The notes under the pieces are model-generated. The model was not told where the DNA came from and did not search any database. It saw only the letters and a program-made list of their open reading frames with translations. This document shows positions 8,948 to 17,747 of a DNA stretch of 64,000 nucleotides, piece after piece. The translations under genes were made by a program, and so were the position numbers. The stretch lies in assembly GCA_021325275.1 (NCBI GenBank), contig JAJPHL010000022.1:1-64000 (forward strand). The letters run 5' to 3'. The stretch is from Terriglobia bacterium (GTDB lineage: Bacteria; Acidobacteriota; Terriglobia; JAJPHL01). The first letter of the stretch is position 1. Each line of letters starts with the position of its first letter.

Positions 8948-9835
8948 ATGGAAGCGGAAAGTCCTGCCGAGAGATTATTAGCTGAAGGACGCGCGGCGCT
9001 GCAGCGCGGCGATCCTGAGCAAGCCCTGGCGCGCTTTCAGGAAGCCACTGCGGTCGCCAAGGGGCGCCTGCATGCCACCGCGCTCGGTGAAATGGCCGTG
9101 ATTCACCGTCGCCGCGGCGATGCGGCCGAGGCGCTCCAGCTACTCGAAGAGGCCTCGGACGCCTTCCAAACTCTCGACGACCAAGCATCGCGCGCCGGCA
9201 TTCTCGGGGAGATCGCCCGCGTCCGCCTGCAAAACGGCGAAGTCGACGAGGCGCTGCGATTGCAACAAGAGGCTCTGGCGATCTTCGAGGCCCTCGGCGA
9301 CAAGCTGTCGCGCTCGGTGATCGTCGGCGAGATCGCCATCATTCACGAAAACCGCGGCGACGTGGAGACGGCGCTGCTGATGCATCAAGAGAGATTGAGC
9401 ATGGTCGAAGCGCTCGGCGAGAAGCGAGAGCGCGCGATCGCTTTGGGTCACATCGCACGAATCCGCCTGGCAAAAGGCGACGTCGAGGAGGCCCTGCGCA
9501 TTCATCAGGAGCGACTTGCCGCCAATCAGGAACTAGGCGATCAAGACGGCATCGCCAACACGCTCTGGAATATCGGGCAGATCGAACTACAGCAACAGCA
9601 AATCCAGGCGGCGTTCCAACATCTGGCCGAGTCTTACAAGATTCTTCTGAACCTCGGACGCCTCGACGGCATTTGTTTCGTCGGGCTGGACCTGGGCAAA
9701 CTCCTCTGCAGCGCCGGGGAGCGTGAAACAGGAATCGAGATCCTCACGCGCTCTCGCGATGGCTTCACCCGCCTCGGTTGGACCGATCAGGCGCGCGGCA
9801 CGCAGCAGTTGATCGACGCGATCACTGCTCCGTAG
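8948..9835 (+). CDS. Tetratricopeptide-repeat protein
   Basis: 295 residues composed almost entirely of about six TPR-like repeats of ~40 residues, each with the pattern LGEIA..R...G..EEALRLHQE...I.EALGDK. This resembles the TPR_12/kinesin-light-chain style common in acidobacterial sensor and scaffold proteins. No signal peptide or catalytic domain is present, so a cytosolic protein-protein interaction role is likely. The gene sits between a broken dehydratase gene and a duplicated fragment of that gene's end (9845-9931), which suggests it was caught up in a duplication. Confidence 0.85.
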   Translation: MEAESPAERLLAEGRAALQRGDPEQALARFQEATAVAKGRLHATALGEMAVIHRRRGDAAEALQLLEEASDAFQTLDDQASRAGILGEIARVRLQNGEVDEALRLQQEALAIFEALGDKLSRSVIVGEIAIIHENRGDVETALLMHQERLSMVEALGEKRERAIALGHIARIRLAKGDVEEALRIHQERLAANQELGDQDGIANTLWNIGQIELQQQQIQAAFQHLAESYKILLNLGRLDGICFVGLDLGKLLCSAGERETGIEILTRSRDGFTRLGWTDQARGTQQLIDAITAP

Positions 9836-9844
9836 CGAGTAAAC

Positions 9845-9931
9845 GTCGCGAGCGGGAAACGCAAAGCGTGGGCCGGCCACTGGGGATTGCACAACGAATT
9901 TGCATTGTTCAATCCGTCGCTGGTTACGTAG
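9845..9931 (+). pseudogene. Orphan second copy of the dehydratase 3' end (28 codons)
   Basis: Ten bases after the TPR gene, 28 codons plus stop read [20 protein letters not shown] then LFNPSLVT. This differs at only four residues from the end of the dehydratase at 8832-8918 ([20 protein letters not shown] then LFNPSPVT). The DNA has diverged, mostly at third codon positions, so the copy was under protein selection before it was cut off. It has no start codon and is not a gene by itself. It appears to be the remnant of a second UxaA-type gene whose front part was lost or replaced. Confidence 0.85.
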
Positions 9932-9936
9932 TCGCC

Positions 9937-11649
9937 TTAAGGCGTCGGCGACCAACCTGTCATCCCGCCGGGACCCATGCGCTGAAGGACTCTCCGATTC
10001 GCGTCCATCAGCGTGAGGATTGTCTCTCCCGATCCGCGCGGACGGCCGAAGGTGTTTTCATTGGAGAGTTTCAGCGTGACGCTCTGGCGCGTGGGCAGGT
10101 TGAATGCTACGTATCCGGTCACGCCTGCCGATCCTTGAAGCGTCGCGCCGTATGATCCGCCACCAAGAAACTGTGCCGCACTGATGTTCATTTGAAACGC
10201 CGCGGCCGGCGTGCTGGAACCGGATCGCAATTCGAGCACGTAAAATCCTGGCGGCAGCGATTGATTCCAATGCAGTCCACCGAGGCCGGACATCGCGCCG
10301 CCCACGGGTTGATGGTTGGCGTCATAGATCTGCGCCGTCACGGTGAGCGATCCCGAAGATCCGGGCAATCCTTCCATCGACAAATCGAATTGAATTGCTT
10401 GTGTCACGCCTACTGTGAACGATCCGAAGCCGACTTCGTTTCCGCCCGCGGCGAGGAGTCCACCGAAGAACAAACCGTCGGTGATCGCGCCTGGCGTGTC
10501 GATCTCGATTCCCGCGAGTCCATCGGTTGCGCCGTCGTTCTGCGTGGCGGTCGCGATGTAGAAGCCCGGATCGAGCGTGGTTGTGAACCACGGTTCCCAC
10601 GCGACACTCTCGACTGTGGTGGTTGCCGCGTAGGTCGCCTTCGACGTGTCCGCACCACCAATAAGCAGAACTGTTCCGTCCGGCATGGCAACCAAGGTGG
10701 ACAAAGCCAAGTTAGGCGCTGGCGCGAGCAAAGAACGGAGCGTTCCGGTGGTCGGGTTGAATACCATCAACTGGGGCGTCAACTGCGGAAATATGAGGGC
10801 TTCTCCCGTAGGTATACTCACGGCTCTGTCAAAGACTGGAATCTTGTCCTTTGTGTCGGTGATCTGGTCAAGAACTGGATTGTAGATCTCGGTAAAGTTG
10901 GCTAGGCGAAATAACACTCGACCATCGGAAAGGACGACGGCGGCTTCGGTGCCGACAGCGCCAGCGGCCGATCGGCCTTTTGCAAGCGACGGCGTCCAGG
11001 TCTGCTTGACAGGATCGTAAATCTCAATGCTGGAGATTTGGGTTTCGGGAACGAAGCAGACAATACAAAAGAAAGCGGTGTACCCTGCAACCGCCACCGC
11101 TCGACCGTCGGCCAGGGGCAGTAGCGCCTCGCCGACCCGCCCTTGACCCAGCGCATTCGTTTCAGTCCATTGGTTCGTCTGCGGATCAAACAACCATGCA
11201 GCGTTCGTGCTCATATCAACGAAAATACCACCGGCCGCCAACACAGTTCCATCCCCCAGAGCAAGAAATGTGGCCTGCTGCGTATCGGGCAGATTAGCCG
11301 TTGGCGTCCATGTCGTCAGATCGGAAGAGAGTAACCCGCAGCCGCTCGGACAATCCAGTACGCGGCCATCTTTCAAGCGTACGGCGCCAGCGTCGACCCT
11401 CCCGGTGAAGCCACTCGGAAACGCTGGTATTGTGACGCTCTTACCAGTCTTGTAATCGTATAGTTCGATACTGGACTGGGTTGGGATGCTGCCCGTGGCG
11501 GTGTTGAAAAGCGTCCACCCACCGAGCAGAAGAACTTGCGTCGCACTCCAAGGAATTGCGATCCCTTCGGCACGTGGAAAAGCGACGGGCGGCCGCTCGT
11601 CGGCAAACAGCGTCGCGGCAAAAATCAGAGAGAGAAGGTAATACCGCAC
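9937..11649 (-). CDS. Secreted kelch-like beta-propeller protein
   Basis: I prefer the GTG at 11649 (VRYYLLSLIFAATLFADE, a signal peptide), which has GGAG 9 nt upstream and lies just after the stop of the preceding gene; a TTG at 11670 is possible. The product is 570 residues. Residues ~30-370 hold kelch-style blades (LLLGGWTLFN, DGTVLAAGGIF, LADGRAVAVAG, DGTVLLIGGAD), as in galactose-oxidase-like propellers. The last ~190 residues look like beta-sandwich modules. It is exported and probably binds or modifies carbohydrate; no copper-ligand set could be confirmed. Likely co-transcribed with the GH75-like gene. Confidence 0.75.
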   Translation of the reverse strand: MRYYLLSLIFAATLFADERPPVAFPRAEGIAIPWSATQVLLLGGWTLFNTATGSIPTQSSIELYDYKTGKSVTIPAFPSGFTGRVDAGAVRLKDGRVLDCPSGCGLLSSDLTTWTPTANLPDTQQATFLALGDGTVLAAGGIFVDMSTNAAWLFDPQTNQWTETNALGQGRVGEALLPLADGRAVAVAGYTAFFCIVCFVPETQISSIEIYDPVKQTWTPSLAKGRSAAGAVGTEAAVVLSDGRVLFRLANFTEIYNPVLDQITDTKDKIPVFDRAVSIPTGEALIFPQLTPQLMVFNPTTGTLRSLLAPAPNLALSTLVAMPDGTVLLIGGADTSKATYAATTTVESVAWEPWFTTTLDPGFYIATATQNDGATDGLAGIEIDTPGAITDGLFFGGLLAAGGNEVGFGSFTVGVTQAIQFDLSMEGLPGSSGSLTVTAQIYDANHQPVGGAMSGLGGLHWNQSLPPGFYVLELRSGSSTPAAAFQMNISAAQFLGGGSYGATLQGSAGVTGYVAFNLPTRQSVTLKLSNENTFGRPRGSGETILTLMDANRRVLQRMGPGGMTGWSPTP

Positions 11650-11653
11650 AGGA

Positions 11654-12343
11654 TCACTGCTCCGCTGCAACGACTGCAGAAAAGTCGCGACTCAATCCGA
11701 GCGCTCCGGCTTCCTTGTCGATTTCCGCTTGCGTCAGGAAAAAATGATGATCCGCGTTCGAGCCGGGAAAGTAGCGGATCACAATTTCCTCGCGCTGCAC
11801 GCCGCTGCGCCCATCGCGCACGCGATATCCGAGTGACTGCAGCAACGCGAGCGACCCTTCCGATCCCGCGGGATTTCCGGCGTCGCCGACAATCGCCCAG
11901 GCGCTCTTGTTGAACCGCTTGCTGTACACCGCCACGAAATCGCCGAGACGCACACCGCCCTGGCGGCCAACGTCGCCGATCACCACGTAGTTGATTTTCG
12001 TGGCGTCCACATATTTCCGCGGATCGAGCCAGTTGCGATTCTTGCGATCGGTGAACGCCGTCGTGGAAATGTAGTATCCCGGGAACGGATCGTCGGGGCC
12101 TTGCAACACCGGCGTCCGGTGGTCGGATTTGGTCATATAGCCGACCACTTCCCGATCCAACTGGCCGTCGGCATGCGCATTTTCTTCATCGTCGAGCGCC
12201 GGCATTCCCGGCGGACCGTAGGCATTCGGCGCGCCGTCCACGTCGGTGTCCATCTTCACGGAGATTTCAATGTACGCGGGCGCTGCCGGCCCGCGGTGAA
12301 GCGCCGTTAACATCATGAATACCCACAGCGGGGACATATTCAT
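11654..12343 (-). CDS. Secreted GH75 chitosanase-like protein
   Basis: 229 residues from the ATG at 12343 (MNMSPLWVFMMLTAL, signal peptide); a second ATG at 12337 also fits. The mature protein has DTDVDGAPNAYG, then YVVIGDVGRQGGVRLGDFVAV, and AIVGDAGNPAGSEGSLALL. I read the last as the GH75 catalytic region, with an Asp and a Glu about eight residues apart. GH75 enzymes cleave chitosan; the assignment is from pattern only and moderate. Its end precedes the GTG of the kelch-like gene by 4 bp, suggesting a two-gene secreted polysaccharide-active unit. The upstream region carries a tandem repeat. Confidence 0.55.
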   Translation of the reverse strand: MNMSPLWVFMMLTALHRGPAAPAYIEISVKMDTDVDGAPNAYGPPGMPALDDEENAHADGQLDREVVGYMTKSDHRTPVLQGPDDPFPGYYISTTAFTDRKNRNWLDPRKYVDATKINYVVIGDVGRQGGVRLGDFVAVYSKRFNKSAWAIVGDAGNPAGSEGSLALLQSLGYRVRDGRSGVQREEIVIRYFPGSNADHHFFLTQAEIDKEAGALGLSRDFSAVVAAEQ

Positions 12344-12360
12344 ACAGCGTATCAAAGGCA

Positions 12361-12411
12361 ACCGCCGATCCTTGCGGTTTTCATCGGCGTTCATCTGCGT
12401 TCATCGGCGGT
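12361..12411. repeat. GTTCATCnGC decamer repeat in a divergent promoter region
   Basis: Three copies of a ten-base unit (TCATCGGCGT, TCATCTGCGT, TCATCGGCGG) end at 12410. CCGCCGAT at 12362-12369 pairs with ATCGGCGG at 12403-12410, so the element has short inverted arms. It occupies most of the gap between the divergent GH75-like and ADOP genes and belongs to the same kind of short-unit repeats found elsewhere in the window. Confidence 0.7.
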
Positions 12412-12461
12412 GCATTTGCTTTTTTTCCGAACCAATTACGACTTCGCTCGTCTATGGAGTT

Positions 12462-15002
12462 ATGAGCTCCCTCTGGATGGATATCCGCTACGCCATTCGT
12501 ATGCTTCGTAAGGCCCCGTTCTTTACCGCGATCGCCGTGGTTTCGCTGGCCGCGGGAATGGGCGCGAACACCGCGATCTTTTCCTTTGTCGATCAGATCC
12601 TGCTGAGCCTGTTGCCGGTGAAGGATCCCGCCCAACTGGCGCTGCTCTCGATGAAGGGACGCCACTACGGCAGCAATTGGGGCGGCAATGCGATCTCCTA
12701 TCCGATGTACTCCGACTTCCGCGATCACAACGAAGTCTTCAGCGGCATGTTCTGCCGCTTTCCCATCAACGCGTCGATCGCCTTCGGTGGTCAAACCGAG
12801 CGCGTCCAAGCGGAGCTCGTTTCCGGCACCTACTTCCCTGTGCTCGGCGTCACCGCGGCGCTCGGCCGCACGTTTACGCCCGAGGAAGACCAGGTGCAAA
12901 ACGGCGAACCGTACGTGATGCTCAGCTACGCGTTCTGGAAATCGCGCTTCGCCGGCGACCGCGGCGTCATCGGCAAAGACATCACCGTAAACGGGCACAA
13001 CATGTCGATTGTGGGTGTCGCGCAGCCGGGATTCGACGGCGTAGAGCTCGGCAACACTACGCAAATCTTCGTGCCGGTGATGATGAAGAAAGTCATGACG
13101 CCGCAATGGGACGGCATGAAAGACCGCCGCTGGCGTTGGGTGAACGCCTTCGGCCGCTTGAAGCCGGGCGTGACGCCGGAAAAAGCGCAAGCTGCGCTGC
13201 AGCCGTTCTTCCACGGCATGCTCGAGATGGAAGTGAAGGATGTCGCCTTCAAAGACGCCGACTCCGAAACCAAGCAAGCGTTCCTGAAGAACATCATCCA
13301 AGTTCTTCCCGGGTCTCAAGGAAGATCGTACGTGCGGCGGCAACTGAAAACGCCCCTGTGGTTTCTCATGGCCGCGACGGGCGGCGTGCTTTTGATCGCG
13401 TGTGCCAACGTGGCGGGATTGCTGATCGCTCGCGCGTCCGGCCGGCAGAAGGAAATCGCGATACGCCTGGCCATGGGCGCGGGACGTTGGCGCGTGGTGC
13501 GGCAACTGCTTGTGGAAAGCGTGCTCCTCGCCGTGATGGGAAGCTCGCTGGGGCTGGTCCTCGCCTCCTTGACGATGAAGGGATTGTTGCTGAGCGTCCC
13601 GGCAGAAACGGTGGACATGCATCTCTCCACCGTGCCCGACTGGCGCGTGCTGATGTTCACCGCCATCGTGAGCTGCGTCACCGGTGTGCTCTTTGGACTC
13701 GCGCCCGCGCTGCAATCGAGCCGCCCGAATCTCGCGCCGACGCTCAAGGATACAGCGGGATCGGTGGTCGGCGGCGGGGCTCCTGTGCGTTTGCGCAAAG
13801 CCCTGGTGGCCGCGCAGGTCACGCTGTCGTTGTTGTTGCTCATCGGCGCGGGGCTTTTCTTGCGCAGCCTCGCGAATCTCAAGAATCTCGGGCCGGGATT
13901 CCCGGTTGAGCACTTAATCAGCTTCCAGATCGATCCTTCGCTCAATGGCTACGACAACAATCGCATCAAGGCGTTCTACCAGCGCATGCGCGACGATCTC
14001 GGCGCGATTCCCGGTGTGCGCTCGGTGGGCACGGCGGCGGTTCGCATTCTCGAAGACAATGAGTGGGACAGTTCCGCCACCGCCGAAGGTTACAACGTCG
14101 CGCCGAAGGACTCGCCCGAACCGTTCATGAACGAAATCAGCCCGGGATACTTCGCCACGATGGGCGTGCCCATCATCGAGGGCCGCGACTTCACGATGGC
14201 CGATCGCAACGAAGTGCCGCACGGAGACTCCAAGGATCCGGACGACAATTGGTCGCCCGCGGTGGTGATCATCAACGAGAAGTTTGCGAAAAAATTCTTT
14301 ATGGGCAAGGATCCCATCGGCCGTCACGTGGGGTTTGGTTCCAATCCCGGCACGAAAACCGACATGGAAGTGATCGGTGTGGTGAAGGACATCAAATACA
14401 CCAACCTTCGCGACGACATTCCGGTTCAGATGTTCATTCCCTACATGACCGACCATCATTTGGGCGGCACAACCTTCTACCTGCGCACCTCCGGCGACGC
14501 CGCGGCCGTAATGCCGTTGATCCGCGCGCGCGTCCACGACCTCGACGCCAACCTGCCGTTGTACAGCATGCGCACCGAAGACGAGCAAGTGAGCAATTCC
14601 CTGCTGATTGAGCGCATGGTTTCGGGACTCGCCGGTACGTTCGGCGCCTTGGCGACGTTGCTCGCCGGCATTGGACTTTACGGTGTGATGGCCTACACGG
14701 TGGAGCGCCGCACGCGCGAAATCGGCATTCGCATGGCGCTAGGCGCGCTGCGCGGCGACGTGATCTGGCTGGTGATGCGCGAAGTGCTGGTGCTCGTCGC
14801 CATCGGCGTGGTTGTCGGCCTGGGATCGGCGCTCGGTCTGGCGCAATACGTGGAGAGCCAGTTGTACGGCGTCACGCGCAACGATCCCGCGACGATCGCG
14901 CTGGCCACCATCGGCCTGGCGATGGTCGCGGCGTTTGCGGGATACGTGCCGGCCTTGCGCGCGAGTCGCGCGGACCCGATGCAGGCGCTGAGGTACGAGT
15001 GA
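12462..15002 (+). CDS. ADOP-family permease (acidobacterial duplicated orphan permease)
   Basis: 846 residues from the ATG at 12462 (MSSLWMDIRYAIRMLRKAPF), the classic ADOP start. The family is built from two MacB/FtsX-like halves, each with a periplasmic MacB_PCD-like domain and membrane segments. The FtsX signatures RQKEIAIRLAMGAGRWRVV (~residue 330) and RTREIGIRMALGALRGDV (~750) are both present. These proteins resemble MacB permeases but lack an attached ATPase, and none lies nearby, hence orphan. They are very abundant in Solibacter-type genomes. The substrate is unknown; an antibiotic or lipoprotein exporter role is assumed from MacB. Confidence 0.93.
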   Translation: MSSLWMDIRYAIRMLRKAPFFTAIAVVSLAAGMGANTAIFSFVDQILLSLLPVKDPAQLALLSMKGRHYGSNWGGNAISYPMYSDFRDHNEVFSGMFCRFPINASIAFGGQTERVQAELVSGTYFPVLGVTAALGRTFTPEEDQVQNGEPYVMLSYAFWKSRFAGDRGVIGKDITVNGHNMSIVGVAQPGFDGVELGNTTQIFVPVMMKKVMTPQWDGMKDRRWRWVNAFGRLKPGVTPEKAQAALQPFFHGMLEMEVKDVAFKDADSETKQAFLKNIIQVLPGSQGRSYVRRQLKTPLWFLMAATGGVLLIACANVAGLLIARASGRQKEIAIRLAMGAGRWRVVRQLLVESVLLAVMGSSLGLVLASLTMKGLLLSVPAETVDMHLSTVPDWRVLMFTAIVSCVTGVLFGLAPALQSSRPNLAPTLKDTAGSVVGGGAPVRLRKALVAAQVTLSLLLLIGAGLFLRSLANLKNLGPGFPVEHLISFQIDPSLNGYDNNRIKAFYQRMRDDLGAIPGVRSVGTAAVRILEDNEWDSSATAEGYNVAPKDSPEPFMNEISPGYFATMGVPIIEGRDFTMADRNEVPHGDSKDPDDNWSPAVVIINEKFAKKFFMGKDPIGRHVGFGSNPGTKTDMEVIGVVKDIKYTNLRDDIPVQMFIPYMTDHHLGGTTFYLRTSGDAAAVMPLIRARVHDLDANLPLYSMRTEDEQVSNSLLIERMVSGLAGTFGALATLLAGIGLYGVMAYTVERRTREIGIRMALGALRGDVIWLVMREVLVLVAIGVVVGLGSALGLAQYVESQLYGVTRNDPATIALATIGLAMVAAFAGYVPALRASRADPMQALRYE

Positions 15003-15012
15003 TCGCGTGGCG

Positions 15013-15399
15013 TTAGTAACTGAGAACCTTCAAGCCGGGCACTCTGCCAAAGTGGCTGCTGTTGCGACTGACAAGAGGAATTCCGTGCTGCATGGCCGTC
15101 GCGGCAATCCAAATATCGTGATCGCCAATCGCGCGACCACCCTTCCGTAGCTGTGCGGCGATTCGCGATGCCAGCCAAGCGGTCTCGACATCCGGCGGCA
15201 GCACTAGGAAGGTGGAAAGGAATCTCCGGCAATCGCCTTCCGCTGGTGTCTCAAGCCCTTCGGCAAATTCCATCCAGGTAATCAAACTGATCCGCAGCGC
15301 GTCTCCACCGTGGCCGGCTAGGAAAGCCAAGGCTCCACGTGACTTCCCGCCTTTCACTTCCCGATGCAGGTCGATCACGAAGTCGGTATCGAGTAACAT
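15013..15399 (-). CDS. PIN-domain toxin (VapC-like)
   Basis: 128 residues with a complete PIN fold. The acidic residues expected to bind Mg/Mn are visible: D4 (MLLDTDFVID), E44 (WMEFAEG) and D93/D95 (GDHDIWIAATA). VapC toxins are ribonucleases that cleave tRNA or rRNA when the antitoxin is lost. The start lies 12 bp after the stop of the antitoxin gene, so the two form one operon. It ends 10 bp from the convergent ADOP gene. Confidence 0.88.
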   Translation of the reverse strand: MLLDTDFVIDLHREVKGGKSRGALAFLAGHGGDALRISLITWMEFAEGLETPAEGDCRRFLSTFLVLPPDVETAWLASRIAAQLRKGGRAIGDHDIWIAATAMQHGIPLVSRNSSHFGRVPGLKVLSY

Positions 15400-15411
15400 G
15401 AGCGGCGTGGT

Positions 15412-15672
15412 CTACTGCCAACGAGACTTAGGGCGAACCGTTCTTCGCCGGACCCGTCGCGCGATCCGATTCAGCGCGCTGTCAGCCAGAAAAGACTCGG
15501 GATGCTCGCGGAAAAGCTGCGAGAGGTTCAGCACGACATTCTTGGCCTGGTATTTCTCCTGATCCCAATGGGCCCGGCGCACGACGCTCGAGAACGACTC
15601 GCGCGCACTCCGCCGCGCCTGACACAGCTTCTCGTAGGCGTCTAACTCCAGACTGATCGTCTTGGTGGCCAT
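15412..15672 (-). CDS. VapB-type antitoxin
   Basis: 86 residues from the ATG at 15672 (MATKTISLELDAYEKLCQAR). The N-terminus is a ribbon-helix-helix-like DNA-binding segment of the antitoxin family seen next to PIN toxins, and the rest is a basic tail that would wrap the toxin. The open frame extends upstream, but the chosen ATG lies exactly 6 nt after a good -10 box, and the extension does not look conserved. Antitoxins of this type usually repress their own promoter. Confidence 0.8.
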   Translation of the reverse strand: MATKTISLELDAYEKLCQARRSARESFSSVVRRAHWDQEKYQAKNVVLNLSQLFREHPESFLADSALNRIARRVRRRTVRPKSRWQ

Positions 15673-15678
15673 GCATAG

Positions 15679-15708
15679 ATCATGCATGAACGCTGGGCTT
15701 TCCGTCAA
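15679..15708 (-). promoter_or_regulatory. Promoter of the VapBC-like operon, apparently leaderless
   Basis: On the minus strand, TTGACG (15708-15703) and CATGAT (15684-15679) are separated by 18 bases. The -10 ends 6 bases before the ATG at 15672, so transcription should begin at about the start codon. The promoter partly overlaps the coding stop region of the PfpI gene upstream. Confidence 0.6.
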
Positions 15709-15712
15709 CCGC

Positions 15713-16234
15713 TTACGCCTTCAGGTGATGCAAGATCGCCTGCATGAACGCGGGCAGATCGTTCGGCTTCCGCGACGTGATCAGATTCTTGTCGACCACA
15801 ACTTCGGAGTCTTCCCAAAGCGCGCCGGCGTTCACCAAGTCGTCTTTGATGTTGATGAAACTCGTGGCGCGGCGATCTTTCAGAATCCCCGCGGAGCACA
15901 ACACCCATCCGGCGTGACAAATCGCCGCCACAACTTTGCCCGCTTGGTCCATGCCGCGCACGAATCGCAGAACTTCGGGATAGGCGCGCAAATAATCGGG
16001 CGCATATCCGCCGGGAATCACCACGGCGTCGAAGTCCGGCCGCAGCGCGTGGATCGCTACGTCGGAGACAATCGGATACCCGCGCTTGCTCGTATACGTT
16101 TTCCCTTCTTCGCGCCCCGCCGCAATCACGTCGAGTCCGGCCTCTTGCAGGCGATAGTAGGGATACCAAACTTCCATTTCCTGATAGTTGTTTTCTACCA
16201 GAACGACGGCCCGCTTCCGTTGGTGGCTGCTCAT
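15713..16234 (-). CDS. DJ-1/PfpI family protein
   Basis: 173 residues covering a whole PfpI-type domain. The nucleophilic Cys is C106 in AAICHAGW, followed by H107, and the conserved Glu is E14 in VLVENNYQEMEVWYP. Members act as glyoxalase/deglycase, general-stress or protease-like enzymes; which one cannot be told from sequence. No signal peptide, so cytosolic. It is transcribed divergently from the exopolysaccharide transferase gene (16308). Confidence 0.9.
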   Translation of the reverse strand: MSSHQRKRAVVLVENNYQEMEVWYPYYRLQEAGLDVIAAGREEGKTYTSKRGYPIVSDVAIHALRPDFDAVVIPGGYAPDYLRAYPEVLRFVRGMDQAGKVVAAICHAGWVLCSAGILKDRRATSFINIKDDLVNAGALWEDSEVVVDKNLITSRKPNDLPAFMQAILHHLKA

Positions 16235-16307
16235 AAGAGCAATGTACCACGACCACGGCGCCGGCCTTGTAATCGCTGGTGGCGGTTGTTACGATACAAA
16301 TCAGGAC

Positions 16308-17732
16308 ATGTTCACCCGCAGAAATCGGATTCTCGGCGTTCTCGCCGGACTCGGTGACGTGGCCGTTGTCGCGCTGGCCTTCTACGTCGCGTATTTCATC
16401 CGTCTGACGTTTCCGGGACTGAAAGTTTTTCGCACCGATCAAGTCACGTGGAAAATTTTCGCGTCGGCGCTGGTGATTTGGTGGATTTCCGGGCTGGTGT
16501 CGGGCGCGTATCGCCGCGCCGCCACGCACGATTTTTCCGCCGTCGCCGGCGCTACGCTGCGCCAAGCCGCCATCGCCATGGGATTGATGGGCGCGTGGAT
16601 TTTCCTCCTGAAAGACGACATCAGCCGCGTCTTCATTGTGATTTTCGGCGCGACCGCGCCGGTGCTTCTGCTGATCTATCGCGTCACGGGACGACGCCTC
16701 GAAAGCCTGCTGCGGCAGGATCTCGATGGGCAATGCCATTACGTGATCGTCGGCACGGGCCAACCGGCGGTGGAAATGGCACGCATGATCGAATCGGGCG
16801 AAGACCTCGGCAATCGCATCGTGGCCTTTTTGAGCGAACAAGACTCCGACGCTGAGTCGACTTTCCGGGACAGTTCGCTTAGCCGGCCGTATCCGCTGAG
16901 GCCCCTCGCGAGCCTGCGGGCCATGCTGGAGGATCACGTGGTCGACGAAGTGATCTTCGCCGTGGAAAAAAGCCAACTCGAGCAAATGGAGGAGTTGTTC
17001 CTCTCCTGCGAGGAAGAAGGCGTGAAGACCCGCGTGCTGGTGAACTTTTTCCCGCGCCTGCACTCCGATGTCTATCTCGAAAAACTGAAAAGCGTCCCGC
17101 TGCTGACCTTCGGCGCGGCGCCGGAGAACGATTACCTGTTGTTCCTCAAGCGCGTCTTCGACGTGATTCTCTCCGCTGTGCTGCTCATCGTCCTCTCCCC
17201 GTTTTTTCTATTGGTCGCGATTCTGGTAAAACTCTCGTCGCCGGGACCGGTCTTCTACTCGCAGCTGCGTTGCGGATTGAATGGCCGGCGTTTTCGCCTG
17301 TACAAGTTCCGCTCCATGTTCAAGGACGCCGACGATCGGCGCGCCGAAGTCATGCACTTGAACGAACGCGACGGTCCCGCGTTCAAGATGGCGCGCGATC
17401 CGCGAACCACGCCGCTGGGCCGCCATTTGCGGCGGCTGAGCATCGACGAATGGCCGCAGCTCTACAACATTCTGAAGGGCGAAATGAGTTTTGTGGGTCC
17501 GCGCCCGCCGGTGCAGGAAGAAGTGGAGCGCTACGAGCGGTGGCAGCGCCGCCGTTTGCGCATGAAGCCGGGACTCACCTGCTTGTGGGCGCTCGAAGGC
17601 CGCAGCGAACTCGATTTCCGCCGCTGGATGCGCTTGGACCTCGACTACATCGAGCAATGGAGTTTGATGCTGGACTTCAAGATCCTCTGGCGGACGATCC
17701 CGCGCGTAATCTCCGGGCGCGGCGCTAGCTAG
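16308..17732 (+). CDS. Undecaprenyl-phosphate sugar phosphotransferase (exopolysaccharide priming)
   Basis: 474 residues from the ATG at 16308 (MFTRRNRILGVLAGLGD); the upstream extension overlaps the divergent PfpI gene. Four N-terminal membrane segments (~15-135) are followed by a CoA-binding-like Rossmann part (~140-270) and a C-terminal bacterial sugar transferase domain. That domain has its own membrane helix (~285-310) and the motifs KFRSM, DEWPQLYNILKGEMSFVGPR and KPGLTCLW. It transfers sugar-1-phosphate to the lipid carrier, the first step of exopolysaccharide assembly. No other eps genes are adjacent. A TACAAA box at 16295 lies 7 nt before the ATG. Confidence 0.92.
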   Translation: MFTRRNRILGVLAGLGDVAVVALAFYVAYFIRLTFPGLKVFRTDQVTWKIFASALVIWWISGLVSGAYRRAATHDFSAVAGATLRQAAIAMGLMGAWIFLLKDDISRVFIVIFGATAPVLLLIYRVTGRRLESLLRQDLDGQCHYVIVGTGQPAVEMARMIESGEDLGNRIVAFLSEQDSDAESTFRDSSLSRPYPLRPLASLRAMLEDHVVDEVIFAVEKSQLEQMEELFLSCEEEGVKTRVLVNFFPRLHSDVYLEKLKSVPLLTFGAAPENDYLLFLKRVFDVILSAVLLIVLSPFFLLVAILVKLSSPGPVFYSQLRCGLNGRRFRLYKFRSMFKDADDRRAEVMHLNERDGPAFKMARDPRTTPLGRHLRRLSIDEWPQLYNILKGEMSFVGPRPPVQEEVERYERWQRRRLRMKPGLTCLWALEGRSELDFRRWMRLDLDYIEQWSLMLDFKILWRTIPRVISGRGAS

Positions 17733-17747
17733 GCGTTCTGGCGTTCT

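Noticed and set aside
12381-13913. 510-codon minus-strand frame opposite the ADOP permease
   Set aside because: Antisense of a well-supported gene, His/Arg/Gln-rich composition, and no start signals.
15705-17063. 452-codon minus-strand frame
   Set aside because: Overlaps the PfpI gene in another frame and the sugar transferase on the other strand; composition is that of a shadow frame.
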